Shown piece by piece: positions 1 to 6,273 of a stretch of 11,950 bases of DNA (its first letter is position 1; every line of letters starts with the position of its first letter). The notes beneath the pieces are model-generated. The model searched no databases. It saw only the letters and a list, made by a program, of their open reading frames with translations, and had not been told where the DNA came from. Source of the DNA: Candidatus Methanophagaceae archaeon. Its GTDB lineage: Archaea; Halobacteriota; Syntropharchaeia; Alkanophagales; Methanospirareceae. A program made the translations under genes and the position numbers. The DNA is taken from contig QENJ01000070.1 in the NCBI GenBank assembly GCA_013374505.1, forward strand, positions 1 to 11,950, written 5' to 3'.

Positions 1-530
1 TGGAAAAGGAACGCATTTTTCTGAGAGATACCGAAAGGAAAGAGTTATGGTGCAACCTGGTGTGTTTACGTGTGTATCCAGTTCGTGATGAGCTACCGGG
101 ACCTGAGTCATGGCTTATAATCCGATGGGACGACAACGGAGAGGTAAAGTACCAGTTGTCAAACGCACCTGCGGATACAAAGATAAACAGGCTTGCAGAG
201 ATGTCATGCAGTCGCTACTGGATAGAAAGGGCGTTTGAGGATGCAAAAGGGGAAGTAGGGATGGCAGATTACGAAGTGAGAGGCTGGTTGGGCTGGCATC
301 ATCACATGACGATGGTCCTGTTGGCAATGCTTTTTCTATTGGTTTTGCAACTGAAATGGAAGGGTAAAGCACCATTACTGACAATACAGGATGTTAGAGA
401 GATCTTGGAGGTGGTACTACCACGGAAAGTGGTAACAAAAGAAAAATTGCTGAAAAGGATAGAAAGGAAGCATAAAGCGAGGGAATCTGCAAGGAAGTCG
501 CATCATAAGAGAAATAGTAAACCAGGCTAA
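1..530 (+). CDS. IS701-like DDE transposase, C-terminal part (5' end outside window)
   Basis: The frame is open from base 3 to the stop at 530, so the gene continues upstream and the GTG at 60 is not its start. About 175 residues of the C-terminal half are visible. They include a segment reading W-I-E-R-A-F-E-D-A-K-G-E-V-G followed by Y-E-V-R-x-W-x-G-W-H-H-H and a hydrophobic helix, the typical C-terminal catalytic region of IS701-type DDE transposases; the acidic residue of the I-E-R-A-F-E block would be the last member of the DDE triad. Just before it, W-L-I-I-R-W-D and L-S-N-A-P-A match the beta-strand segment of that family. The tail is strongly basic. The catalytic core looks intact as far as it is visible. 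I could not identify the right terminal inverted repeat because the left end is not in view. Family assignment is from motif recognition; the division from other IS4-like groups is less certain. Confidence 0.85.
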   Translation, partial: EKERIFLRDTERKELWCNLVCLRVYPVRDELPGPESWLIIRWDDNGEVKYQLSNAPADTKINRLAEMSCSRYWIERAFEDAKGEVGMADYEVRGWLGWHHHMTMVLLAMLFLLVLQLKWKGKAPLLTIQDVREILEVVLPRKVVTKEKLLKRIERKHKARESARKSHHKRNSKPG

Positions 531-668
531 GACGGTTTTTAACGCTCTTGCAAGCAATCTGGGCACGATTAGCTTGGGCTCTCTCATGATTTCGGATATT
601 TATGCCCGTTTCTACAATTAATCCTGTATGAATTGATATTCGTGGCGTCTGGTTTGGTATACTGAAGA

Positions 669-677
669 TTTTTTTTT
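669..677 (+). terminator. T9 run, candidate archaeal terminator
   Basis: Nine consecutive T lie about 140 bases after the transposase stop. Archaeal RNA polymerase commonly ends transcription at such U-tracts without a hairpin. No stem-loop was seen before it. Confidence 0.4.
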
Positions 678-704
678 GCCGTTTAGTAAATTAGGTGGTT
701 GCAT

Positions 705-722
705 GGGAAAAAAGGTTATATC
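705..722 (+). promoter_or_regulatory. BRE/TATA-like promoter (distal)
   Basis: A purine-rich run GGGAAAAAAGG is followed by TTATATC, matching the archaeal BRE plus TATA layout. It predicts a start near 745, giving the oxidoreductase gene a leader of about 120 bases. It competes with the nearer candidate at 797-813. Confidence 0.4.
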
Positions 723-796
723 GCTTCTAACATATAATGTGACAAAGTCAAGGTAAATGTAACATATTTTAAGGCGAGATAACTCTAAAACAAAAT

Positions 797-813
797 GAAA
801 AAATCTTTTTATC
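797..813 (+). promoter_or_regulatory. BRE/TATA-like promoter (proximal) of FAD oxidoreductase
   Basis: GAAAAAATC followed by TTTTTATC sits about 55 bases before the ATG at 864. It would place the transcript start near 836, just before the purine-rich GAGAGGAG at 843-850, which is the only SD-like sequence (13 bases from the ATG, rather far). Confidence 0.45.
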
Positions 814-863
814 TCAGCCTTCAAATGATATTGATGGAAGAAGAGAGGAGTGTAGATTAGAAA

Positions 864-2273
864 ATGTTAATAAACAAACTGCAAGCGATAGTAGGGGAAG
901 CGAACGCAACCGATGATAGGGCGATATGCACATCATATTCGAGAGATCAGCATTGGCACTTTGTACCCGCGAAAAATCCGGCTTGTGTCGTGCGACCCGG
1001 GACGAAAGAAGAAGTGCGATCGGTTTTAATGCTTGCAAATACGCATAAAATACCGGTAATTCCCTATAGTACGGGAATAAACGTGCGTGGCTTGACTATC
1101 CCCGTTCATGACGGTAGCATATTATTAGACCTGTCCCGGATGAACCGCATCTTAGAGATAAACCCCGAGATGAAGACTGCGACCGTAGAGCCAGGAGTGA
1201 CTTTTGGTATGTTATTGGAGCAGACGCGAAAGCACAAATTGCGACCTGCATTTCCGGATGCACCCCTTACCGTGAGCGTACTGGTAAATTACTACTTACG
1301 CGGAATATACCAAACTTCGGCTACGGACGGCCATGACCACACAATATCGTATGAGATGATACTACCGAACGGCGAGACATTAAAAACCGGCTCACGTGCG
1401 CTTTCTGAGATGCCTTATTTCCGATACGGCGTGGGTCCTGACTTTGCAGGTATGTTCTGCGCACATCCTGGTACGTGCGGTGTGGTGACCGAATTAACAG
1501 CGAAACTTTACCGGTTGTATGACAACAGGAAAGAGTACTTCATTGGTTTTGACGATGTGGGCACGCCAACTGAGTTCATTTACAATTTGATGCACGATGA
1601 ATTAGCGGCAAGTATCCGGTTAGTGGACAATCAGAGCTGGTTGGAAGGCATCTTCGGCACTTTTGATTACGCATACGAGAAACTGCCGAAGTTCGTTGTT
1701 TGCGTGCTGGTAGAAGGTGTGGACGGCATATTCGAGGCAAAGGATAAGCTGGTACGTACCTATATGAACGAATCAGGCGGGCAGGTACTGGATTTACCTG
1801 CTGAGTTCGCGCGAACATTCGAGGAAGAGTGTCTGGGCGGTGCGGAGAAGAGCTGTATGGTGTTCGGCTTGCAGGGTAAGGGAAACTATCACTGCATCGG
1901 GCTGTATGGACCTTTGACGCAGGCTGCGAAGTATTATGAAGTGCATGAGAAGACGGCGTTGGAAGTGGGGATACCCAAGGACCACATTCATTTCTATATT
2001 GACCCGATATACAGTTTCCACGGGCAACTCTGCTATTTCGAGCTTGATGTGTTTTACGACGGTAGTGACCCTGGATTCGGCGAGAAGTTGAGGAATTATA
2101 ACGATAAGCAATTTCACCGGCTACTTGAGCTTGGTATCTACGGCTGGTTCAGACCATATGCGGGTATAATAGGGACGACTGCGGAACGAATAGGGTATCT
2201 TGCCGAAGTCTGGAAGAAGTTCCTACGTATTCTGGATCCGAACGAGATAATGAATAGGGGGAAGCTGTTCTGA
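864..2273 (+). CDS. FAD-binding oxidoreductase, GlcD / vanillyl-alcohol-oxidase-like fold
   Basis: This is a 469-aa cytoplasmic flavoprotein, a normal length for the FAD_binding_4 (PCMH-type) superfamily of 2-hydroxyacid and phenol oxidoreductases. FAD-binding half, roughly residues 37-220: V-V-R-P-G-T-K-E-E-V, S-I-L-L-D-L-S-R-M-N-R-I-L-E-I, T-A-T-V-E-P-G-V-T, L-P-N-G-E-T-L-K-T-G and H-P-G-T-C-G-V-V-T-E all match family landmarks. The C-terminal substrate and cap half ends in L-D-P-N-E-I-M-N-R-G-K-L-F, close to the usual D-P-x-x-I-M-N-P-G-K. The glycine loop normally G-G-G-T-G is Y-S-T-G-I-N (residues 68-73), and the usual I-G-G-N loop is also altered, so the FAD site may be atypical. An in-frame TAG directly before the ATG (858-860) fixes the start no further upstream. 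The substrate cannot be told; no Fe-S or LutA-like partner is adjacent. Confidence 0.85.
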   Translation: MLINKLQAIVGEANATDDRAICTSYSRDQHWHFVPAKNPACVVRPGTKEEVRSVLMLANTHKIPVIPYSTGINVRGLTIPVHDGSILLDLSRMNRILEINPEMKTATVEPGVTFGMLLEQTRKHKLRPAFPDAPLTVSVLVNYYLRGIYQTSATDGHDHTISYEMILPNGETLKTGSRALSEMPYFRYGVGPDFAGMFCAHPGTCGVVTELTAKLYRLYDNRKEYFIGFDDVGTPTEFIYNLMHDELAASIRLVDNQSWLEGIFGTFDYAYEKLPKFVVCVLVEGVDGIFEAKDKLVRTYMNESGGQVLDLPAEFARTFEEECLGGAEKSCMVFGLQGKGNYHCIGLYGPLTQAAKYYEVHEKTALEVGIPKDHIHFYIDPIYSFHGQLCYFELDVFYDGSDPGFGEKLRNYNDKQFHRLLELGIYGWFRPYAGIIGTTAERIGYLAEVWKKFLRILDPNEIMNRGKLF

Positions 2274-2428
2274 AGACGGTATCTGTACAGACAACGAAAG
2301 CGATAACGGATTCTTTGACGGGGGTAGACCGGAAATATCCACTTAAAGAGTGAGCACGCCTCGTAAAATCACGGAAACTGGGGGTAGGGCTTTTTATCTA
2401 AACCTGTTTGTAGTAGTCGGTGCGTCAA

Positions 2429-2453
2429 TATCCCGTTTTCACGTTTTGGGATA
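2429..2453. repeat. inverted repeat upstream of the TATA box
   Basis: TATCCC and GGGATA (2429-2434 and 2448-2453) form a perfect 6-bp inverted repeat around a 13-base T-rich spacer. It ends 8 bases before the promoter element of the micro-ORF/beta-helix operon. It could be a regulator site or a small hairpin ending upstream transcription. Confidence 0.35.
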
Positions 2454-2461
2454 CATATCGA

Positions 2462-2478
2462 ACCGAAAAGCTTATATA
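2462..2478 (+). promoter_or_regulatory. BRE/TATA promoter of micro-ORF and beta-helix operon
   Basis: ACCGAAAAG followed by CTTATATA is a near-ideal archaeal BRE plus TATA box, the best in the window. The predicted start is near 2502, leaving a leader of about 65 bases before the ATG at 2567. Confidence 0.7.
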
Positions 2479-2566
2479 CGTGGTTGTGTAAACTAATTAC
2501 AAGATCAATCAGTTTTAGGGCAATGTTTTAAGAGCGGGGGATAAAAAAGGGGGAAGGTGAGAAGAA

Positions 2567-2659
2567 ATGAGGGCACCGAGGTTTGAACTCGTATTTGTAA
2601 GTGCGGGAGTGTTTGCAGCGACTTATTTGTGGAAGCGGAGAGTGATGAACAGGAAATGA
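2567..2659 (+). CDS. micro-ORF: free-standing PGF-CTERM-like sorting-tail peptide
   Basis: A 30-codon ORF starts with ATG 6 bases after GGTGA (2556-2560), a good match to the archaeal anti-SD. A TGA at 2558-2560 in the same frame, inside that SD, shows it is not the end of a longer ORF. The peptide has P-R-F-E at residues 4-7, a hydrophobic stretch L-V-F-V-S-A-G-V-F-A-A-T-Y-L-W (8-22), then K-R-R and a basic end. This is the three-part layout of archaeosortase PGF-CTERM tails (P-G-F-E, one TM segment, arginine cluster), with Arg in place of the usual Gly, but with no ectodomain. Its TGA overlaps the ATG at 2656 (ATGA), so it is probably translated together with the beta-helix gene. It may be a real membrane micropeptide or a relic of a lost surface protein. 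The homology is by pattern only. Confidence 0.55.
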   Translation: MRAPRFELVFVSAGVFAATYLWKRRVMNRK

Positions 2660-5600
2660 AAAGAATGAAAATCCAAAAAAGGGCGGAATTGGGAAACCGA
2701 AAGGCATTGATATTTGCGGTTTTAATAGTAACGTTAGTATCGGTGGGCATTGGGTGCGCATCTGCAACCATAACCGTCTGTCACAGCGGCTGCGACTACG
2801 CCAGTATTCAGGCAGCCGTAGATGCCGCGGACTCAGGGGACACAATCGAGGTGCATAGCGGCACTTACTACGAACATGTAGATGTGAACAAGACGCTTAT
2901 TTTAAAGGGCGTGGATACAGGTAGCGGCAAACCTGTTGTAGATGCCAGTGGCAATGATAGTGCAATTACGCTTTCGGTAGATGATATTACGCTTGAGGGA
3001 TTCAATGCAACAAACGCAGGATACTGGGTGCCGTACAAATTTTCGCTTCCCGGATCCAAGGCAACAAACGCAGGAGACGGTCACTCATTTAGACATTACG
3101 CAGGAATCCTGGTAACTTCAAACAATAACACCATTACTAACAACACCGCCAGCAACAACCACTGGGACGGTATCCGACTCAACTCTTCCAGCAACAACAC
3201 TGTTGCAGGCAATAATGTCCGCAACAACAGGGGGGGCGGTATCCGCCTCGATGATTCCTGCAACAATGCCATTACAGGCAATAATGTCAGCAATAACAGT
3301 ATCGGCATCGGCCTGGATGATTCATGCTACAACACTATTACCGGCAACACATTTCTAAATGATGGTCTTTCTGTTGATGATTCCTATCACAACACCATAA
3401 AAGGCAATACAGTAAATGGTATGCCGCTTGTTTATCTCGAAGATAAGACCGGTATTGTGGTTACAGATGCTGGACAGGTTATACTTGTAAATTGTACTAA
3501 TATCACGGTAGAAAATCTGGACTTATCCAATACATACGTTGGTGTAAGCCTTTTGAAAACAGAAGAAAGCGTAATCTCAAACAATACAGTCAGCAACAAC
3601 TGGTGCGGCATTGCCCTTGACGCTTCCTGCAACAACACTATTACAGGTAATAATGCCAGCAGCAACGGGGGCGGCATTACCCTTGACTATTCCTGCAACA
3701 ACAACACTATTACCGGTAATAATGCCAGCAGCAACGGGGTCGGCATCTGCCTCTACAACTCTAGCAACAACACCTTTACAAACAATACCGTTAGTAACAA
3801 CGACAACGGAATCTGCCTCATCTCCGCCTGCAACAACACCTTTACAAACAATACTATTAGCAACAACGACAACGGCATCTACCTCACCGATTCAGGTTGT
3901 AATAATAATATTATAGGCAATACGTTTGTAAAGGATGGTCTTTTTGTTGGTTATTCCTATCAAAATACAGTGGAAAACAATACGGTAAATGGTAAGCCGC
4001 TTGTTTATCTTGTAGATACCTCAGATTCTGAGGTTACCGACGCTGGACAGGTCATACTCGTAAATTGCAGTAATGTCACGGTAGAAGATCTGGATTTATC
4101 CAACACGTGCGTTGGTATAGAACTATGTAAGACAAATGATAGTATAATTTCAAACAATACAGTCAGTAACAACAACATGTACGGTATCCTCCTCTGGGAT
4201 TCCGGCAACAGCACCATTACAGGCAATAATGTCAGCAACAATGGCGAAGCCGGCATCGTGCTACTGGAATCCAATAACAACTATATTTATCTCAATAATT
4301 TCATAAACGACACTCTAAACGTTGCTTCTTCTTCTACAACAAACATCTTGAACTCCACAGAACAAATAACCTATACTTACAACGGCAGCACTTACACAAA
4401 TTACTTGGGCAACTACTGGAGCGATTATAAAGAAAAATATCCAGATGCTGAAGAAATAGATGGATCTGGAATTTTGGATACGCCTTACAGAATATATCCC
4501 GACAATGACAACTATCCACTGATGGTGCCTTTTGAGGCTTATGTTACTACACCAACAAAATGCACGGTCCACAATATTGACACAGGTAAGAACTACTCAA
4601 CTATTCAGGGCGCGATAGAGGATCCTACGACAATGGCTGGACATACAATCACCGTGGATGCAGGTACTTATAATGAGAATGTAGTTGTGAATAAAGCACT
4701 TACATTGCGTGGAATTGGTACGCCCGTTATAGATGCCGGTGGCAAGGATAGTGCAATTACGCTTTCGGTAGATGGAATTACGCTTGAGGGATTCAATGCT
4801 ACAAACTCCGGTAGCCTGAATGGAGATGCCGGGATTAAGATTATTTCAAGCAACAATACACTTACAGACAATACTATCAGCAACACTAACAACGGCATGT
4901 ACCTCTACCTTTCACGTGGCAATAACATTACCGGCAATACTGTCAGCAACAGCAATGACGGCATATACCTCTCGTCTTCCTGCAACAACACCATTGAAGG
5001 CAACACAGTCACCAAAAACGATGGCGGTATAGACCTCTCGTCTTCCCACAACAATAACATTATGGGCAACGACATCACAAACAGCAGGTGGGGCTGCGAC
5101 TTCTACAATTCTAATAACAATACTATTTCAAACAACACTGTGAGCAATAACAACTACAGCATGTACCTCTATTCTTCCGGAGACAACAACCTAACCGGTA
5201 ACACTGTCCGCGACAACAACTATGGCATCTATCTCACCTCTTCCTGCAATGGCAATACCATTTCATGCAACTATGTGGACAACAACGATAACGCCATCTA
5301 CATCTCGTATTCACGCAACAATACCATTACCAGTAACGACATCACCAACAGCAAGTATCATGGTATCTGCCTCACATCATCCAGCAACAGCAATAATATT
5401 ACGAACAACCATGTGTACAACAACAGCGATGACGGTATCCACATCTATTCTTCTAGCAACAATGAAATATATCTCAACGATTTTATAAATAACACCGATA
5501 ATGTTTATTCTTCCGGTTCAACCAACATCTGGTACTCAACAGAACGATTCACTTATACCTACAACGGTAGAGTACGCAAAAACTATCTGGGCAACTACTG

Positions 5601-6153
5601 GAGCGATTATAAAGATAAGTATCCGGATGCGGGCGAGATAGATGGGTCTGGGCTCTGGAATATACCTTACAGTATAGATGAAGATAAAGATGCGTATCCC
5701 TTAATGAAACCCGTGGTGAATTACTATGTTACGACAACAGGTACTTTTGACACAGGACCGAGTAAAAAACCATATCCTGCCAGTTTCGGCATACACAACG
5801 GAACTATAAAACCAACTAAAATAGTACAGGTGATTAAGCTTTACACGTATCCTTGTACAGGAACCGGCGGGCATACGGAATACGCTAAAATTTGTAAAGG
5901 CTCGCGGTGTATCGAAACCGAGCCCTGGGACGGTTATACGGGCGATTGGCACAATATCTCGTTTTCCAAACCATTTGAGTTGTATCCAAATGTAAAATAC
6001 AATTACACCATAAAAACCGGTTCATATCCTCAAATTCATCATACAAATGCGCTTTTTACTGCCGATGGCTGGATAAACTGCACAGAGTTTGAGGATGCAA
6101 ATGGGAACATGCAATATGACTGGATACCGGCGATAAAGCTATTGTCAGATTAA
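2656..6153 (+). CDS. giant secreted NosD-type beta-helix surface protein, two duplicated modules
   Basis: From ATG 2656 the product is 1165 aa. I prefer this start to GTG 2629 because it overlaps the preceding stop as ATGA and gives a normal signal peptide: basic residues 1-16, hydrophobic 17-33, and a cleavage-like A-S-A at 35-37. The mature part has two right-handed beta-helix (NosD/CASH) modules. Module 1 (about 38-624) opens with S-I-Q-A-A-V-D-A-A-D-S-G-D-T-I. Module 2 (about 635-1020) opens with T-I-Q-G-A-I. Each contains many 21-24-residue rungs of the type N-N-T-I-T-G-N-x-V-S-N-N, and each ends in a G-N-Y-W-S-D-Y block. Residues 1021-1165 form a separate domain (G-G-H-T-E-Y, G-D-W-H-N-I, W-I-N-C-T-E-F, Y-D-W-I-P-A-I) that I associate with methanogen and ANME secreted proteins. 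N-glycosylation sequons are very dense. No C-terminal TM or sorting tail exists. Likely an extracellular carbohydrate-binding or coat protein; the ligand is unknown. Confidence 0.88.
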   Translation: MKRMKIQKRAELGNRKALIFAVLIVTLVSVGIGCASATITVCHSGCDYASIQAAVDAADSGDTIEVHSGTYYEHVDVNKTLILKGVDTGSGKPVVDASGNDSAITLSVDDITLEGFNATNAGYWVPYKFSLPGSKATNAGDGHSFRHYAGILVTSNNNTITNNTASNNHWDGIRLNSSSNNTVAGNNVRNNRGGGIRLDDSCNNAITGNNVSNNSIGIGLDDSCYNTITGNTFLNDGLSVDDSYHNTIKGNTVNGMPLVYLEDKTGIVVTDAGQVILVNCTNITVENLDLSNTYVGVSLLKTEESVISNNTVSNNWCGIALDASCNNTITGNNASSNGGGITLDYSCNNNTITGNNASSNGVGICLYNSSNNTFTNNTVSNNDNGICLISACNNTFTNNTISNNDNGIYLTDSGCNNNIIGNTFVKDGLFVGYSYQNTVENNTVNGKPLVYLVDTSDSEVTDAGQVILVNCSNVTVEDLDLSNTCVGIELCKTNDSIISNNTVSNNNMYGILLWDSGNSTITGNNVSNNGEAGIVLLESNNNYIYLNNFINDTLNVASSSTTNILNSTEQITYTYNGSTYTNYLGNYWSDYKEKYPDAEEIDGSGILDTPYRIYPDNDNYPLMVPFEAYVTTPTKCTVHNIDTGKNYSTIQGAIEDPTTMAGHTITVDAGTYNENVVVNKALTLRGIGTPVIDAGGKDSAITLSVDGITLEGFNATNSGSLNGDAGIKIISSNNTLTDNTISNTNNGMYLYLSRGNNITGNTVSNSNDGIYLSSSCNNTIEGNTVTKNDGGIDLSSSHNNNIMGNDITNSRWGCDFYNSNNNTISNNTVSNNNYSMYLYSSGDNNLTGNTVRDNNYGIYLTSSCNGNTISCNYVDNNDNAIYISYSRNNTITSNDITNSKYHGICLTSSSNSNNITNNHVYNNSDDGIHIYSSSNNEIYLNDFINNTDNVYSSGSTNIWYSTERFTYTYNGRVRKNYLGNYWSDYKDKYPDAGEIDGSGLWNIPYSIDEDKDAYPLMKPVVNYYVTTTGTFDTGPSKKPYPASFGIHNGTIKPTKIVQVIKLYTYPCTGTGGHTEYAKICKGSRCIETEPWDGYTGDWHNISFSKPFELYPNVKYNYTIKTGSYPQIHHTNALFTADGWINCTEFEDANGNMQYDWIPAIKLLSD
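2956..3015 (+). repeat. near-identical 60-nt repeat, copy 1 (partner 4747-4806)
   Basis: By eye, 57 of 60 bases match the copy at 4747-4806. Both encode D-S-A-I-T-L-S-V-D followed by an I-T-L-E-G-F-N-A-T-N core, at the same place in the two beta-helix modules, while flanking sequence has diverged far more. Confidence 0.85.
3007..3075 (+). repeat. 15-nt direct repeat flanking an 18-residue step
   Basis: GCAACAAACGCAGGA occurs at 3007-3021 and again at 3061-3075, exactly 54 bases apart and in frame, so A-T-N-A-G is written twice around an 18-residue segment absent from module 2. This looks like a small in-frame tandem duplication or insertion. Confidence 0.7.
3331..3600 (+). repeat. 90-residue internal repeat, copy 1 (partner 3904-4173)
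   Basis: This encodes 90 residues beginning N-T-I-T-G-N-T-F, with central T-D-A-G-Q-V-I-L-V-N-C and L-D-L-S-N-T, ending I-S-N-N-T-V-S-N-N. By eye it matches the copy 573 bases (191 residues) downstream at about 62 of 90 positions without gaps. Each copy is a longer set of rungs between blocks of short N-N-T rungs. Confidence 0.85.
3765..3896 (+). repeat. 66-nt tandem rung repeat
   Basis: The sequence from 3765 (CAACAACACCTTTACAAACA) recurs from 3831 with few changes, a 66-base (22-residue) tandem unit encoding N-N-T-F-T-N-N-T-x-S-N-N-D-N-G-I. A similar close pair covers about 3626-3742 (core N-N-T-I-T-G-N-N-A-S-S-N-G). Such pairs show recent expansion of beta-helix rungs. Confidence 0.75.
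3904..4173 (+). repeat. 90-residue internal repeat, copy 2 (partner 3331-3600)
   Basis: Gap-free counterpart of 3331-3600 within module 1, keeping the P-L-V-Y-L, V-T-D-A-G-Q-V-I-L-V-N-C and E-x-L-D-L-S-N-T blocks. Confidence 0.85.
4276..4524 (+). repeat. 83-residue module-end block, copy 1 (partner 5458-5706)
   Basis: This encodes the closing block of module 1: I-Y-L-N-N-F-I-N, T-Y-T-Y-N-G, N-Y-L-G-N-Y-W-S-D-Y, K-Y-P-D-A, E-I-D-G-S-G, Y-P-L-M. It is gap-free with the module 2 copy and matches the usual closing segment of NosD repeats. Confidence 0.85.
4747..4806 (+). repeat. near-identical 60-nt repeat, copy 2 (partner 2956-3015)
   Basis: Module 2 counterpart of 2956-3015, differing at two adjacent bases in one codon (D versus G) and at one silent base (GCA versus GCT). 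Confidence 0.85.
5458..5706 (+). repeat. 83-residue module-end block, copy 2 (partner 4276-4524)
   Basis: Module 2 copy of the closing block, same length, with the L-G-N-Y-W-S-D-Y-K and E-I-D-G-S-G cores unchanged. Together with the matching module openings it shows that the gene arose by duplication of a whole NosD unit. Confidence 0.85.
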
Positions 6154-6273
6154 AATATTTCTTTGGTCCCGTTTTCGTTCTAACCAGTAAGAAAAGTGTT
6201 TACAGGAAAACGCTTCGCAGAAAGATATGATGACTGTATAACGGCCAAACAAATCCGTACTTAGCACTTATTT

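Larger units (their letters stand above)
531..863. other. intergenic region between transposase and FAD oxidoreductase
   Basis: No credible gene is present in this 333-base stretch; a 68-codon minus-strand reading frame here has no SD or recognisable features. It contains a run of nine T (669-677) that could end the transposase transcript, and two archaeal promoter candidates listed separately. The right end of the insertion sequence probably lies in the first part, but no inverted repeat can be assigned without the other end. Confidence 0.6.
2274..2566 (+). other. intergenic/leader region before the surface-protein operon
   Basis: There is no coding signal in the 293 bases. A short T5 run at 2391-2395 may end the oxidoreductase transcript. 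An inverted repeat (2429-2453) and a strong TATA region (2462-2478) follow, then a leader of about 60 bases ending in the SD GGTGA at 2556-2560. Confidence 0.6.

Noticed and set aside
618..824. 68-codon minus-strand ORF next to the transposase
   Set aside because: No SD, AT-rich composition, no recognisable motif, and it runs through promoter-like sequence.
834..860. 8-codon upstream ORF before the FAD oxidoreductase
   Set aside because: It has no SD and is a chance ATG in a purine-rich leader; nothing suggests a regulatory peptide.
2320..2387. GGGGGTAG written twice, 60 bases apart
   Set aside because: It is only 8 bases, in a G-rich stretch, without further symmetry; likely chance.
2629..2655. 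GTG start extending the beta-helix protein by 9 residues
   Set aside because: There is no SD, it adds acidic residues before the signal peptide, and ATG 2656 overlaps the upstream stop as ATGA.
2752..2766. Lipobox at G-I-G-C in the signal peptide
   Set aside because: The residue three before Cys is Gly instead of Leu/Val/Ile, and an A-S-A cleavage site follows at once.
3120..5460. CRISPR-like regular repeats
   Set aside because: The repeats are coding, in frame, with 63-72-base periods and no unique spacers; they are beta-helix rungs.
3096..5488. Several long leucine-rich or threonine-rich reading frames antisense to or out of frame with the beta-helix gene
   Set aside because: They are by-products of the repeated AAC/ACC codons; no start signals or family motifs.
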